Assembly: GCF_024199905.1 (NCBI RefSeq) | Contig: NZ_JANAFB010000007.1 | Span: 39,381-103,380, forward strand | Source of the DNA: Rothia santali | Lineage (GTDB): Bacteria; Actinomycetota; Actinomycetes; Actinomycetales; Micrococcaceae | Direction: 5' to 3' | Length of the DNA stretch: 64,000 bases | Shown here: positions 13,655 through 22,852 of the stretch, piece after piece | How positions within the stretch are numbered: position 1 is the stretch's first letter | Layout: each line of letters begins with the position of its first letter | Made by a program: the position numbers and the translations under genes | The notes under the pieces: model-generated | Databases searched by the model: none | Told to the model about the DNA's origin: nothing | The model's input: the letters and a program-made list of their open reading frames with translations, nothing else

Positions 13655-14037
13655 CCGGTGAGCACCCGAGGACGGGTGACGGCGTCGGGCGCTCTGGTGA
13701 CGGCGTCGGGGGTTCCGGCGATGCCGCGGGTCGCTCCGGCGACGCCGCGGGCCGGGTAGCCGAGCCCGGCGTCGGCGTCCCGGACCCCTTAGGCCGATTC
13801 GAGGGCACGGGGGACCCCTCCCGCTTGGAGGAGGCCCTGACCGCCCTCGACGAGCTGCCCGCGGCCGAGCACGCGCCGGTCTACGAGCGGCTGCACGCCG
13901 AGCTGCGCCGCCTCCTGGACCGCGAGCCCTCGGAAGTGCCGGACGGGCTGCTGCGAGGCGTGCGCGGGACCGGGGACGCTGCCGGGACCGGGGACGATGC
14001 CGGGCCCGGCCCGGTCCCCGAGGATCCCGCCCCGTGA
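13645..14037 (+). CDS. Small hypothetical protein of the tlyA operon
   Basis: 130 residues from an ATG inside the end of the HAD gene. The first half is a low-complexity G/D/S/A repeat (TGDGVGRSGDGVGGSGDAAG). The second half is a short helical segment (LEEALTALDELPAAEHAPVYERLHAELRRLLD), which is the conserved part of the small protein commonly encoded just before tlyA in actinobacteria. Its function is unknown. The stop overlaps the tlyA GTG, so translation is probably coupled. Confidence 0.65.
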   Translation: MAVTGEHPRTGDGVGRSGDGVGGSGDAAGRSGDAAGRVAEPGVGVPDPLGRFEGTGDPSRLEEALTALDELPAAEHAPVYERLHAELRRLLDREPSEVPDGLLRGVRGTGDAAGTGDDAGPGPVPEDPAP

Positions 14038-14765
14038 GGCTGGACCGGCACCTGGTCGAGGCGCACGGCGTCGCCTCGCGGACCCTGGCCGCCAAGCTCA
14101 TCGCCTCCGGGCGGGTGAGCGTCGACGGCGTCGTGACGGGGAAGGCCTCGCGGGACGTCGCCGCGGGCGCGCGCGTGGAGATCGCCCCGGCCGAGGGGCC
14201 GGAGTATGTGAGCCGCGCCGGGCACAAGCTGGCGGGCGCCCTCCGGGCGTTCCCCGGCGTCGCGGTCCGGGGCGCCCGGTGCCTCGACGCCGGCGCCTCG
14301 ACCGGGGGCTTCACCCAGGTCCTCCTCGAGGCCGGGGCCGCCCACGTCGCCGCGGTCGACGTCGGCCACGGCCAGCTGGACCCGCGCATCCGGGCGGACC
14401 CGCGCGTCACCGCCTACGAGGGGCTCAACGTCCGGGACCTCACCCCCGAGGACGTCGGCGGGAGGGTCGACCTGGTGGTGGGGGACCTGTCCTTCATCTC
14501 GCTTCGCCTGGTCGTGGGGCCGCTCGCGGGCGTCATCGTGCCCGGAGGGGAGCTGATCCTCATGGTCAAGCCGCAGTTCGAGGTCGGGCGTGCGGCGCTC
14601 GGCAAGGGCGGCGTGGTCCGGGATGCGGCGGCGCGAGCCCGGGCGGTGGCCGGCGTCGAGCGCGCCGCGGTCGAGGCCGGCCTGGAGGTCCTCGCCGAGC
14701 GCGAGTCGCCGCTGGCCGGGCAGGACGGGAACCTGGAGCACTTCCTGCGCCTGCGCCGACCGTGA
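14034..14765 (+). CDS. tlyA: TlyA-type rRNA 2'-O-methyltransferase
   Basis: 243 residues. An N-terminal S4 RNA-binding domain (about 1-60, MRLDRHLVEAHGVASR) is followed by an FtsJ-like SAM-dependent methyltransferase. The SAM motif CLDAGASTGGFT is near 82-93, with DVGHGQLD, VVGDLSFIS and VKPQFE in their usual order. In mycobacteria the enzyme methylates 16S C1409 and 23S C1920 and makes ribosomes sensitive to capreomycin. It starts with GTG overlapping the preceding stop and sits in the conserved tlyA-nadK-recN cluster. Historical hemolysin annotation should be ignored. Confidence 0.93.
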   Translation: MRLDRHLVEAHGVASRTLAAKLIASGRVSVDGVVTGKASRDVAAGARVEIAPAEGPEYVSRAGHKLAGALRAFPGVAVRGARCLDAGASTGGFTQVLLEAGAAHVAAVDVGHGQLDPRIRADPRVTAYEGLNVRDLTPEDVGGRVDLVVGDLSFISLRLVVGPLAGVIVPGGELILMVKPQFEVGRAALGKGGVVRDAAARARAVAGVERAAVEAGLEVLAERESPLAGQDGNLEHFLRLRRP

Positions 14766-14875
14766 CGCCGCGCCGAACCCGGCAGCGCGCCGCTTGGGGC
14801 CTAGACTCTGTCCGACATCGCGCCGCCCCGAACCTCGAGTAGCCGCCGCACCGCGCCCGCGCCGGCCGCCTCGCC

Positions 14876-14881
14876 TAGGCT
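14876..14881 (+). promoter_or_regulatory. -10 box upstream of nadK
   Basis: TAGGCT at 14876-14881, about 58 nt before the nadK ATG; a second candidate, TAGACT, is at 14802-14807. The 174-bp gap after tlyA suggests that nadK-recN has its own promoter. Confidence 0.4.
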
Positions 14882-14939
14882 GGGAGAGCGGCCCTCCGTC
14901 AGGAGACCGCCCGACACGCGCCGAAAGGTACTTCCGATC

Positions 14940-15980
14940 ATGTCCCGCAAGATCCTGCTCTTCGCCCACACCGGCCGCCCCGAGGCCACCGCCGCCGCGA
15001 CCCAGGCGTGCGAGCGGCTGCGCCAGGCGGGCCTCACCCCGGTCATGAGCCGCGGCGACCTCGAGACCATGTACGGGGACTCGGCCGACACCTGCGGCGT
15101 GCGGGTCATGCACGAGAACGTGGCGCTGGACCAGATCGAGCTCGGGGTGGTCCTCGGGGGCGACGGGTCCATCCTGCGCGCCGCCGAGATGATGCGCCAC
15201 ACCGACATCCCGCTCATCGGCGTCAACCTCGGGCACGTGGGGTTCCTCGCCGAGTCCGAGCGCACCGACCTGGTCGAGACGGTGGACCACATCGTCAACC
15301 GCACCTACACGGTGGAGGAGCGCATGGCGATCGACGTCGTGGTCTGGAGCGCCGAGCGGAAGATCCACCACACCTGGGCGCTCAACGAGGCGTCGGTCGA
15401 GAAGGGCAACCGGGAGAAGATGATCGAGGTGGTCGTGGAGGTCGACGAGCTGCCGCTGAGCACCTTCGGCTGCGACGGCGTCGTCATGGCCACCCCCACG
15501 GGATCCACGGCCTACGCCTTCTCCGGCGGCGGTCCGGTGGTCTGGCCGGAGGTCGAGGCGATGCTGCTGGTCCCGCTGAGCGCCCACGCGCTGTTCTCCC
15601 GGCCCATGGTCACCTCGCCGAAGTCGACCATGGCGGTCGAGATCCTGCCGACCAACCCGCACTCCGGCGTGCTGTGGTGCGACGGGCGGCGGATGATGGA
15701 GCTGCCCCCGGGCTCGCGCATCGAGGCGCGGCGCTCGGCCAAGCCGGTCAAGCTCGCCCGCATCCACCCCGCGCCGTTCTCCGAGCGCCTGGTCAACAAG
15801 TTCGAGCTGCCGACCCGGGGGTGGCGCGGGCCGCTCCAGGGCGGGGGACCCGGCCGCGGACCCGACGGCCCGACGGACCCGGGCGCCCCCGACCCGACGA
15901 GCACGACGCCGGAGAGCCGGCACGCGACGCCGGAGAGCCGCCACGCGACACCTGAGCACCAGGAGGAGGACCACGCATGA
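14940..15980 (+). CDS. nadK: NAD kinase
   Basis: Phosphorylates NAD to NADP (polyphosphate/ATP-NAD kinase family). The GGDGSILRAAE motif is at about 73-83 and the conserved NE segment is in WALNEASVEKGNR. The glycine-rich TPTGSTAYAFSGGGP motif follows. The catalytic domain ends near residue 295. The remaining 50 residues are a Pro/Gly/Asp-rich tail holding an imperfect triplicate of TPESRHA encoded by a 21-bp tandem repeat, which is not part of the enzyme fold. The ATG follows GAAAGG at a rather long distance. The stop overlaps the recN start (ATGA). Confidence 0.95.
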   Translation: MSRKILLFAHTGRPEATAAATQACERLRQAGLTPVMSRGDLETMYGDSADTCGVRVMHENVALDQIELGVVLGGDGSILRAAEMMRHTDIPLIGVNLGHVGFLAESERTDLVETVDHIVNRTYTVEERMAIDVVVWSAERKIHHTWALNEASVEKGNREKMIEVVVEVDELPLSTFGCDGVVMATPTGSTAYAFSGGGPVVWPEVEAMLLVPLSAHALFSRPMVTSPKSTMAVEILPTNPHSGVLWCDGRRMMELPPGSRIEARRSAKPVKLARIHPAPFSERLVNKFELPTRGWRGPLQGGGPGRGPDGPTDPGAPDPTSTTPESRHATPESRHATPEHQEEDHA

Positions 15981-17701
15981 TCGAAGAGATCAACATCCGC
16001 GACCTCGGCGTCATCACCAACGCCACGCTGCCCCTGGGGCCGGGCCTGACCGTGCTGACGGGCGAGACCGGCGCCGGCAAGACCATGGTCGTCACGGCGC
16101 TGGGCATGCTCCTGGGCGCCCGCTCCGACGCGGCGGCCGTGCGCAGCGGCGCCGCCTCCGCGCTGGCCCAGGCGGTCGTGCGGCTGCCGCGGGGCCATCG
16201 CGCCCTGCCGCTGGTCGAGGAGGCCGGGGGAGAGGTGCTGGAGGTCTCCGGCGAGGAGCTCTCCGATACCCACCCCCAGGAGGTCATCCTCTCCCGGACC
16301 GTCAACGCCTCCGGGCGCTCGCGGGCCACCGTGGGCGGCGCCGCGGCCCCGATCGGCACGCTGGCCCGCCTCGGCGAGCAGCTGGTGGCGGTCCACGGCC
16401 AGACCGACCAGCTGCGCCTGAAGTCCGCGCACGCCCAGCGCGAGACCCTCGACGCCTACGCCGGGGAGCGCCTCGCCGCCGTCCTGGCCGAGTACCGCGG
16501 CAACTACGAGCAGTACCGGGTCTCCGCGCAGGAGCTCCGCGAGGTCCGGGAGAACTCCCGCGCCCGCGCGTTCGAGGCCCAGAGCCTGACGGCGGCGCTG
16601 AAGGAGATCGACTCCGTCCAGCCCGAGGAGGGCGAGGAGGAGGCGCTCGACGCCGAGTCCGCCCGCCTGACCAACGTGGAGCAGCTGCGCGAGGCCGCCC
16701 AGACGGCCCAGGCGGCCTTGATCGGCGGGTACGACGCCGAGGCGGACACCGTCTCGGTCCTCCTCGACGCCGCCCGCCGCTCGCTGGAGGCCGAGGCCGA
16801 CGACGACCCGGCCCTGGCCGACCTGTCCCAGCGCGTCCGCGAGCTGATGATCCTCGCGACCGACGTCGGCGAGGAGCTCAGCGGCTACCTCTCCGACCTC
16901 GACGCCGAGGGGCCCGGCCGGCTCGCCCAGGTCGAGACCCGCCGGGCGGCGCTGAAGAAGCTCACCCGCAAGTACGGCGCGGACATCCCCGAGGTCCTCG
17001 AGTGGGCGCGCGTGAACCGCGCCCGGCTGGAGCAGCTCTCCGACGACCCGGCCCGCACCGAGGCCCTCGAGGACCGCCTGCGGCACCTGCGGAGCACCAT
17101 GCAGCGGCAGGCCGCCGAGCTGACCGAGCTGCGCCGGGAGGCCGGGGAGCGCCTGGCCGAGGCCGTCTCGCACGAGCTCAGCGCGCTCGCGATGCCCAAC
17201 GCGACCCTCGTGGTGACCGTGGACGAGACGGAGAAGTTCGGGCCCGAGGGCAAGGACGTCGTCGCGCTCATGCTGGCCCCGCACCGGGGCGCCACGGCGC
17301 GCCCGCTCGGCAAGGGCGCCTCCGGCGGCGAGCTCTCCCGGGTCATGCTGGCCCTGGAGGTCGTGCTCGCGGAGGTGGACCCCGTGCCGACGTTCATCTT
17401 CGATGAGGTCGACGCCGGCGTCGGCGGCAAGGCGGCGGTGGAGATCGGCAAGCGGCTGGCGATGCTGGCCCGCCACGTCCAGGTGCTCGTGGTGACGCAC
17501 CTGCCGCAGGTCGCGGCCTACGCGGACCGGCACGTGCTGGTGCTGAAGAACGACGACGCGACCCTGAGCCGCGTCGACGTCCTCGACACCCCCGCCCGGA
17601 TCGTGGAGATGGCCCGCATGCTCGCGGGCCACGAGGACTCCGAGGCCGCGCGCGAGCACGCCAGGGAGCTGCTGCAGGGCGCGGGGCAGCTCGGGGAGTG
17701 A
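15977..17701 (+). CDS. recN: DNA repair ATPase RecN
   Basis: SMC-like ATPase acting in recombinational repair of double-strand breaks. 574 residues, the usual length. Walker A GETGAGKT is near 29-36, long coiled-coil segments lie at about 170-230 and 300-380, the ABC signature KGASGGELSRVMLALE is near 446-461, and Walker B FIFDEVDAGVGG is near 474-485. ATG start overlaps the nadK stop. In many relatives two further genes (steA and a copper-transport/envelope gene) follow before pyrG; they are absent here. Confidence 0.96.
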   Translation: MIEEINIRDLGVITNATLPLGPGLTVLTGETGAGKTMVVTALGMLLGARSDAAAVRSGAASALAQAVVRLPRGHRALPLVEEAGGEVLEVSGEELSDTHPQEVILSRTVNASGRSRATVGGAAAPIGTLARLGEQLVAVHGQTDQLRLKSAHAQRETLDAYAGERLAAVLAEYRGNYEQYRVSAQELREVRENSRARAFEAQSLTAALKEIDSVQPEEGEEEALDAESARLTNVEQLREAAQTAQAALIGGYDAEADTVSVLLDAARRSLEAEADDDPALADLSQRVRELMILATDVGEELSGYLSDLDAEGPGRLAQVETRRAALKKLTRKYGADIPEVLEWARVNRARLEQLSDDPARTEALEDRLRHLRSTMQRQAAELTELRREAGERLAEAVSHELSALAMPNATLVVTVDETEKFGPEGKDVVALMLAPHRGATARPLGKGASGGELSRVMLALEVVLAEVDPVPTFIFDEVDAGVGGKAAVEIGKRLAMLARHVQVLVVTHLPQVAAYADRHVLVLKNDDATLSRVDVLDTPARIVEMARMLAGHEDSEAAREHARELLQGAGQLGE

Positions 17702-17835
17702 CGGCGCCGGGGCACGACGGCGCCGGACCCCGCGAGGGGCGGCCGCGCCGGGGCGTGCCGGCGCCGTGGCGCCGCGAGGGGTGACGCGGATCCCCTCGTG
17801 GCGGCGGCCTCATCGGGGCCCCGGTCCGGGCCGAG
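17702..17835 (+). repeat. GC-rich direct and inverted repeats between recN and pyrG
   Basis: ACGGCGCCGG occurs twice as a direct repeat (17701-17728 region) and once inverted (CCGGCGCCGT near 17759), so alternative large hairpins can form. There is no T-run. It may act as an intrinsic terminator for the nadK-recN unit; no coding capacity is seen. Confidence 0.45.
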
Positions 17836-17851
17836 CCGGGTCGAGTCGTGC

Positions 17852-17866
17852 TAGGCTCAAATTCCG
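17852..17866 (+). promoter_or_regulatory. -10 box for leaderless pyrG transcript
   Basis: TAGGCT (17852-17857) lies 8 nt before GTG 17866. No ribosome binding site is present, so a leaderless start at GTG 17866 is likely. Confidence 0.55.
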
Positions 17867-19548
17867 TGGTGAATGATAAGAAGACAGCTTCGGCAACTGA
17901 CCATTCCGACGAGAAGATCACGCGGCAGATCTTCGTGACGGGCGGCGTCGCGTCGTCCCTCGGCAAGGGGCTGACGGCCTCGAGCCTCGGCCGACTCCTC
18001 CGCTCCCGCGGCCTGTCCGTGACCATGCAGAAGCTGGATCCCTACCTCAACGTGGATCCCGGCACCATGAACCCCTTCCAGCACGGCGAGGTCTTCGTGA
18101 CCGACGACGGCGCGGAGACCGACCTGGACATCGGGCACTACGAGCGCTTCCTCGACGAGAACCTCGACGCCTCGGCCAACGTGACCACCGGCCAGGTCTA
18201 CTCGACCGTGATCGCCAAGGAGCGCCGCGGCGAGTACCTCGGCGACACCGTGCAGGTCATCCCGCACATCACCGACGAGATCAAGAACCGCATGCGCCGC
18301 CGGGCCACCGGCGAGGCGGACGCCCCGGACATCATCATCACCGAGATCGGCGGGACCGTCGGCGACATCGAGTCGCAGCCGTTCCTGGAGGCCGCGCGGC
18401 AGGTCCGGCGCGACGTCGGGCGCCGCAACGTCTTCTTCCTGCACGTCTCGCTGATCCCGTTCATCGGCCCCTCGGGCGAGATGAAGACCAAGCCGACCCA
18501 GCACTCGGTCGCCGCCCTGCGCGGCCTGGGCATCATCCCCGACAGCCTGGTCCTGCGCTCCTCCAGCGAGGTCTCCGAGCCGCTGAAGGCCAAGGTCGGC
18601 AACGCCTGCGACGTCGACACCGAGGCCGTGATCTCGTGCGCCGACGCCCCCAGCATCTACGACATCCCCAAGACCCTGCACTACCAGGGCCTGGACACCT
18701 ACGTGCTGGACTACCTGGGCCTCGACTACGCCGAGGCCGACTTCGCCGAGTGGGACAAGCTGCTGAAGACCGTGCACGAGCCCGCGCACCAGGTCACGGT
18801 CGGCCTGGTCGGCAAGTACGTCGACCTGCCCGACGCGTACCTCTCGGTCTCCGAGGCGCTGCGGGCCGGCGGCTTCGCCAACGACGCCAAGGTCCACCTG
18901 AAGTGGATCGCCTCCGACCTGTGCCAGGACCCGGAGGGCGCGGCGCACCAGCTCGCCGACGTCGACGCGATCTGCGTGCCCGGCGGCTTCGGCATCCGCG
19001 GCCTGGACGGCAAGATCGGCGCGCTGCGCCACGCCCGCGAGCACCGCATTCCCACCCTGGGGCTGTGCCTGGGCCTGCAGTGCATGGTCATGGAGTTCGC
19101 CCGCCACGTGGCCGGCCTCGAGGGCGCCTCCTCGACCGAGTTCGACCCCGAGACCCCCGCCCCGGTCATCGCGACCATGGAGGAGCAGAAGCAGTTCGTG
19201 GAGGGCGCCGGGGACCTCGGCGGCACCATGCGCCTGGGCCTCTACCCGGCCAAGCTCGTGCAGGACTCCGTGGTGGCCCGCGCCTACGGGACCACCGAGG
19301 TCGAGGAGCGCCACCGCCACCGCTACGAGGTCAACAACGCCTACCGCGAGGAGCTCGACGCCGCGGGGCTGGTCGTCTCCGGCACCTCGCCCGACGGCCG
19401 CCTCGTCGAGTTCGTGGAGCTGCCGGACTCCGAGCACCCGTTCTACGTCTCGACCCAGGCGCACCCGGAGTACCTCTCCCGGCCGACCCGCTCCCACCCG
19501 CTGTTCCGCGGGCTGATCGCGGCGGCCCTGGAGCGCACCGCGGGCTGA
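17866..19548 (+). CDS. pyrG: CTP synthase
   Basis: Converts UTP to CTP using glutamine and ATP. 560 residues. The N-terminal amidoligase domain begins [15 protein letters not shown] near 20-34, with [20 protein letters not shown] and GGTVGDIE. The class I glutamine amidotransferase domain has the GLCLGLQCM nucleophile elbow near 399-407 and a C-terminal HPEY. The frame is open to 17848, but the GTG at 17866 fits the promoter and gives a normal N-terminus; a second GTG follows directly at 17869. A terminator follows the gene. Confidence 0.96.
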   Translation: MVNDKKTASATDHSDEKITRQIFVTGGVASSLGKGLTASSLGRLLRSRGLSVTMQKLDPYLNVDPGTMNPFQHGEVFVTDDGAETDLDIGHYERFLDENLDASANVTTGQVYSTVIAKERRGEYLGDTVQVIPHITDEIKNRMRRRATGEADAPDIIITEIGGTVGDIESQPFLEAARQVRRDVGRRNVFFLHVSLIPFIGPSGEMKTKPTQHSVAALRGLGIIPDSLVLRSSSEVSEPLKAKVGNACDVDTEAVISCADAPSIYDIPKTLHYQGLDTYVLDYLGLDYAEADFAEWDKLLKTVHEPAHQVTVGLVGKYVDLPDAYLSVSEALRAGGFANDAKVHLKWIASDLCQDPEGAAHQLADVDAICVPGGFGIRGLDGKIGALRHAREHRIPTLGLCLGLQCMVMEFARHVAGLEGASSTEFDPETPAPVIATMEEQKQFVEGAGDLGGTMRLGLYPAKLVQDSVVARAYGTTEVEERHRHRYEVNNAYREELDAAGLVVSGTSPDGRLVEFVELPDSEHPFYVSTQAHPEYLSRPTRSHPLFRGLIAAALERTAG

Positions 19549-19572
19549 CCCGCGCACCCTGACGAGACGAGG

Positions 19573-19607
19573 AGGCCCGGTCCCGCATTGCCGCGGGGCC
19601 GGGCCTT
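19573..19607 (+). terminator. Terminator after pyrG
   Basis: AGGCCCGGTCCCGC pairs with GCGGGGCCGGGCCT (one G-T wobble), followed by TCCG. The stem is strong and the T-tract short. Confidence 0.65.
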
Positions 19608-19720
19608 CCGCGTGGCGCAGCCGCGCCCTTCGCGTGGCGGGGCCTGGCTCTTCGCGTCGCGCGGCCGGGCCCTCTGCGAGGAGGCCCGGACCTTCCGCGT
19701 GGCGGACCGGCCCGTCACCG
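19605..19720 (+). repeat. Imperfect repeats after pyrG terminator
   Basis: Four to five degenerate copies of a CCTTCCGCGTGGCG-like motif (near 19604, 19627, 19648, 19690) within about 115 bp, some also matching the terminator arm. No coding function. Confidence 0.5.
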
Positions 19721-19752
19721 CGGCCGAGCGCGGACGCGGCGTCGTGCCGCGG

Positions 19753-19765
19753 TAGCCTGGGGAGA
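19753..19765 (+). promoter_or_regulatory. -10 box for leaderless NUDIX gene
   Basis: TAGCCT (19753-19758) then GGGGAG and ATG. With 6 nt between box and ATG the transcript is probably leaderless, although the GGGGAG could also be read as a badly placed ribosome binding site. Confidence 0.45.
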
Positions 19766-20451
19766 TGACCCAGACACACCACCTCGACGACGCCCGGGGC
19801 CCCTCGGCGGGCCCCTCCGACCGGATCAACCCGCGTGAGCTGCTCTCGCGCGAGACGCGCTTCGAGGGGTTCGTGTTCGACGTCGTGCGGGAGCGCTTCC
19901 GCCTGGCCCCGGGGGAGGATCCCCTGGACCGCGACTTCATGCGCCACCCGGGGGCGGTGGCGATCGCCGCGCTCAACGAGCGCGACGAGATCCTGCTGAT
20001 CAACCAGTACCGCCAGCCCGTGGGCATGAATCTGTGGGAGATCCCGGCGGGGATGCTCGACGTCGAGGGTGAGGCGCCGCTCGACGCCGCCCGGCGGGAG
20101 CTGCTCGAGGAGACCGACCTGGTCGCCGAGACGTGGCACACGCTGGCCGAGTTCCACAACTCGCCGGGGGTCTCCACCGAGGCGAACCGGGTCTTCCTGG
20201 CCCGGGGCGTCTCGGCGGCGCCGGAGGCCGAGCGGGTCGAGCGCTCGGGGGAGGAGGCGGAGATCGTCGCCCGCTGGTTCCCGCTGGAGGAGGCGGTCGC
20301 GGCGGTGCTCGGCGCGCGGATCCACTCGCCCTCGGCGATCATCGCGGTGCTCGCGGCCCGGGCCAGCGTGGAGCGCGGCCACACCGAGCTCACCGACCCC
20401 CGCGCGCCCTGGCCGGCGCACCCGCACCTGCGGGAGGGCTCCGGGCGGTGA
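19765..20451 (+). CDS. NUDIX hydrolase, ADP-ribose pyrophosphatase type
   Basis: 228 residues, cleaving ADP-ribose or a similar nucleoside diphosphate derivative. The N-terminal strand region [17 protein letters not shown] and the INQYRQPVG segment are typical of ADPRases. A Nudix box with the core [17 protein letters not shown] lies near 110-127. The gene sits between pyrG and xerD as in other actinobacteria (Rv1700 position). Its stop overlaps the GTG start of xerD, indicating a two-gene operon. The substrate is inferred from family resemblance. Confidence 0.9.
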   Translation: MTQTHHLDDARGPSAGPSDRINPRELLSRETRFEGFVFDVVRERFRLAPGEDPLDRDFMRHPGAVAIAALNERDEILLINQYRQPVGMNLWEIPAGMLDVEGEAPLDAARRELLEETDLVAETWHTLAEFHNSPGVSTEANRVFLARGVSAAPEAERVERSGEEAEIVARWFPLEEAVAAVLGARIHSPSAIIAVLAARASVERGHTELTDPRAPWPAHPHLREGSGR

Positions 20452-21554
20452 GCGCGCACGCGGGACCGGACGGGCCGGTGGAGGCCGCCTTGCCGGTGGA
20501 GACTGCTTCGCCTGCGGACGCCGCCTCACCGGTGGGGGCTGCCTCGCCGTTGGACGACGCCTCGCCGGCCGACCGGGCGACCCGGCCCGTCCCCGGCCTC
20601 CCTCCCGCCCTGGAGCAGGCGATGCGGCGCTACCTGCAGCACCTGACGGTCGAGCGGGGGCTGTCGGACAACACGCTGACCTCCTACCGCCGCGACCTCG
20701 AGCGCTACCTGGGGCACCTGGCGGCCGAGAGCGCGGCCGCCGGGCCGGCCGACGTCGTCACCGCGGACGTCCGCGCCTTCGTGCGGCACCTGGCCCGGCC
20801 GGCCGGGGAGGGCGGCGTCGGGCTCTCGACGCGCAGCGTGGCCCGGGCCGTGGTATCGGTGCGCGGGATGCACCGGTTCTGGGCCCGGGAGGGCCTGGCC
20901 GAGGTCGACGCCGCCGAGCCCGTCGCGCCCCCGCGCCCGGGGGAGCGGCTGCCCAAGGCCCTGCCCGTGGACACCGTGGCCCGGATCCTGGACGCCCCGG
21001 ACCGGGAGACGCCGGCCGGCCTGCGCGACGCTGCGCTGCTCGAGTTCCTCTACTCCAGCGGCTCCCGCATCTCCGAGGCCGTGGGCGTGGACCGGGACGA
21101 CCTGTCCTCGCAGGCCGTGACCGCCGGGGCCTCCGGCGACGAGGGATTCGTGCGGCTGCGGGGCAAGGGGGGCAAGGAGCGGATCGTGCCGGTCGGCTCC
21201 TACGCGGGGAAGGCCATCGGGGCCTACCTCGTGCGGGGTCGGCCGCAGTTCGCCGTGAAGGGGCGCGGGAACCCGGCGCTGTTCCTCAACGCCCGCGGCG
21301 GCCGGCTGACCCGGCAGGGGGCGTGGCTGATCCTCAACAGGGCCGCCGAGCGGGCGCACGTGACCGACGAGGTCTCGCCGCACACCCTGCGCCACTCCTT
21401 CGCGACCCACCTGCTGGAGGGAGGGGCCGACATCCGGGTGGTTCAGGAGCTGCTGGGCCACGCCTCCCTGACCACCACGCAGATCTACACCAAGGTCACG
21501 GCCGACACGCTCCGCGAGGTGTTCCTGACCAGCCACCCTCGGGCGCTCGGCTGA
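20448..21554 (+). CDS. xerD: Site-specific tyrosine recombinase XerD
   Basis: Chromosome dimer resolution recombinase acting at dif with XerC. The core-binding domain is at about 60-155 and the catalytic domain after it. The active-site set is complete: Arg in GSRISE (~205), Lys in GKGGKER, HTLRH (~311-315), [10 protein letters not shown], and the nucleophile Tyr in QIYTK (~347). The GTG at 20448 overlaps the NUDIX stop. The first 50 residues are a low-complexity [20 protein letters not shown] repeat not found in standard XerD; the family normally has about 300 residues and this one has 368. Confidence 0.93.
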   Translation: MSAHAGPDGPVEAALPVETASPADAASPVGAASPLDDASPADRATRPVPGLPPALEQAMRRYLQHLTVERGLSDNTLTSYRRDLERYLGHLAAESAAAGPADVVTADVRAFVRHLARPAGEGGVGLSTRSVARAVVSVRGMHRFWAREGLAEVDAAEPVAPPRPGERLPKALPVDTVARILDAPDRETPAGLRDAALLEFLYSSGSRISEAVGVDRDDLSSQAVTAGASGDEGFVRLRGKGGKERIVPVGSYAGKAIGAYLVRGRPQFAVKGRGNPALFLNARGGRLTRQGAWLILNRAAERAHVTDEVSPHTLRHSFATHLLEGGADIRVVQELLGHASLTTTQIYTKVTADTLREVFLTSHPRALG

Positions 21555-21603
21555 GCGGCGCGCGGGTGGCGGCCCGGATGCCCCCCCGCCTGAGGGAGCG
21601 GCC

Positions 21604-21675
21604 GCCACGGGCCGCGCCTACGCCTGCGCGTCGGCCTGCGCCACGGGCCGCGCCTACGCCTGCGCGTCGGCCTCC
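21604..21675. repeat. 36-bp tandem duplication of the prpC 3' end
   Basis: GCCACGGGCCGCGCCTACGC and the following bases occur at 21604 and again at 21640, with 34 of 36 positions identical. The right-hand copy contains the last codons and stop of prpC (minus strand); the left-hand copy repeats them downstream, including a second in-frame TAG. Confidence 0.8.
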
Positions 21676-22814
21676 GGCACGTGCCGCTCCTCCGGCCCCG
21701 AGTACGCCGAGAGCGGGCGGATCAGGGAGTTGTCCGCCAGCTGCTCCATGACGTGAGCGGTCCACCCGGTGATCCGGGAGGCCACGAACAGCGGTGTGAA
21801 GGTCGGGGTGTCGAAGCCCATCAGGTGGTAGACCGGCCCGGTGGGGTAGTCGAGGTTGGGCTTGATGCCCTTGGCCTCGTCCATGGACTTCGCCAGGCCG
21901 TCGTACAGGCCCAGCAGCTCGGGCCGTCCGTAGTGCTCGATCATTTCGTGCAGGGAGGCCTCCATGGTCGGCACCCGGGAGTCGCCGTGCTTGTACACGC
22001 GGTGGCCGAAGCCCATGATCTTGCGCTTCTGGGCGAGGGCGGCGTCCATCCACTCCTTGGCGCGGCGCTCGGCCTCCTCCTGCGGCTCATCCGTCCGGAT
22101 CCCGATCTCCTCGAACGTCTCCATGACGGCCTCGTTGGCACCGCCGTGCAGCGCGCCCTTCAGCGCCCCGACGGCGCCGGTCACGGCCGAGTGAAGGTCC
22201 GCGAGCGAGGAGGCGATGGTCCGGGCGGTGAAGGTCGAGCAGTTGAAGGAGTGCTCGGCGTAGAGCACCATCGAGACGGAGAACGCCCGGACGACCTCTG
22301 GGGCCGGCACCTCGCCGAAGGCCATGTGCAGGAAGTTCTCGCAGTAGTCCAGGTCCTCCCGCGGCTCCACGGGGTCCTGGCCGCGGCGGCGGCGCTGGTC
22401 GTAGGCGACCACGGCGGGCATGGCCGCGAACAGCCGCTGCGCCTTGGCCAGGTTGGCCTCCGGGGAGGCGTCCTCCGACCGGGGGTCCTGGGCGCCCAGC
22501 ACGGAGACCGCGGTGCGGCACACGTCCATGGGGTGGCAGTCGGCGGGCAGGGCGTCGATCACGGCCCTCAGCTCCGGCGAGAGGGCCCGGTGGGACCGCT
22601 CGACCTCGAGGAACGCGGCCAGCTCGCGCTCGCCGGGCAGCTCCCCGGTCCAGATCAGCAGCGCGACCTCCTCGAAGGAGCACCGCGCGGCCAGCTCCTG
22701 CACCGGGTAACCCCGGTACAGCAGCGAGTTGGACTCGGGGTCGACCTTGGAGATCGCGGTGGTGTCCGCGACGACCCCGGCCAAGCCCTTGTGGATCTCG
22801 TTCTCGGTGCTCAT
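21654..22814 (-). CDS. prpC: 2-methylcitrate synthase
   Basis: Citrate synthase family enzyme of 386 residues condensing propionyl-CoA (also acetyl-CoA) with oxaloacetate. Catalytic His segments KGALHGGANE (~219-228) and GFGHRVYKHGDSR (~268-280) and the Asp region GFDTPTFTPLF (~333) are present. Placement after prpD and prpB makes the methylcitrate role much more likely than a TCA-cycle citrate synthase. ATG 22814 is preceded by GAGGAGG at 5 nt. It is the last gene of the operon; its 3' end is duplicated just downstream. Confidence 0.93.
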   Translation of the reverse strand: MSTENEIHKGLAGVVADTTAISKVDPESNSLLYRGYPVQELAARCSFEEVALLIWTGELPGERELAAFLEVERSHRALSPELRAVIDALPADCHPMDVCRTAVSVLGAQDPRSEDASPEANLAKAQRLFAAMPAVVAYDQRRRRGQDPVEPREDLDYCENFLHMAFGEVPAPEVVRAFSVSMVLYAEHSFNCSTFTARTIASSLADLHSAVTGAVGALKGALHGGANEAVMETFEEIGIRTDEPQEEAERRAKEWMDAALAQKRKIMGFGHRVYKHGDSRVPTMEASLHEMIEHYGRPELLGLYDGLAKSMDEAKGIKPNLDYPTGPVYHLMGFDTPTFTPLFVASRITGWTAHVMEQLADNSLIRPLSAYSGPEERHVPEADAQA

Positions 22815-22852
22815 GTCATCCTCCTCGACGACGGTGTGGTGTCCATTCTCGC

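Noticed and set aside
17857..20529. 890-codon minus-strand open frame across pyrG and NUDIX
   Set aside because: Composition (Ala/Gly/Arg/Val, no motifs) is that of the complement of high-GC3 genes; pyrG and the NUDIX gene on the plus strand have full conserved motifs.
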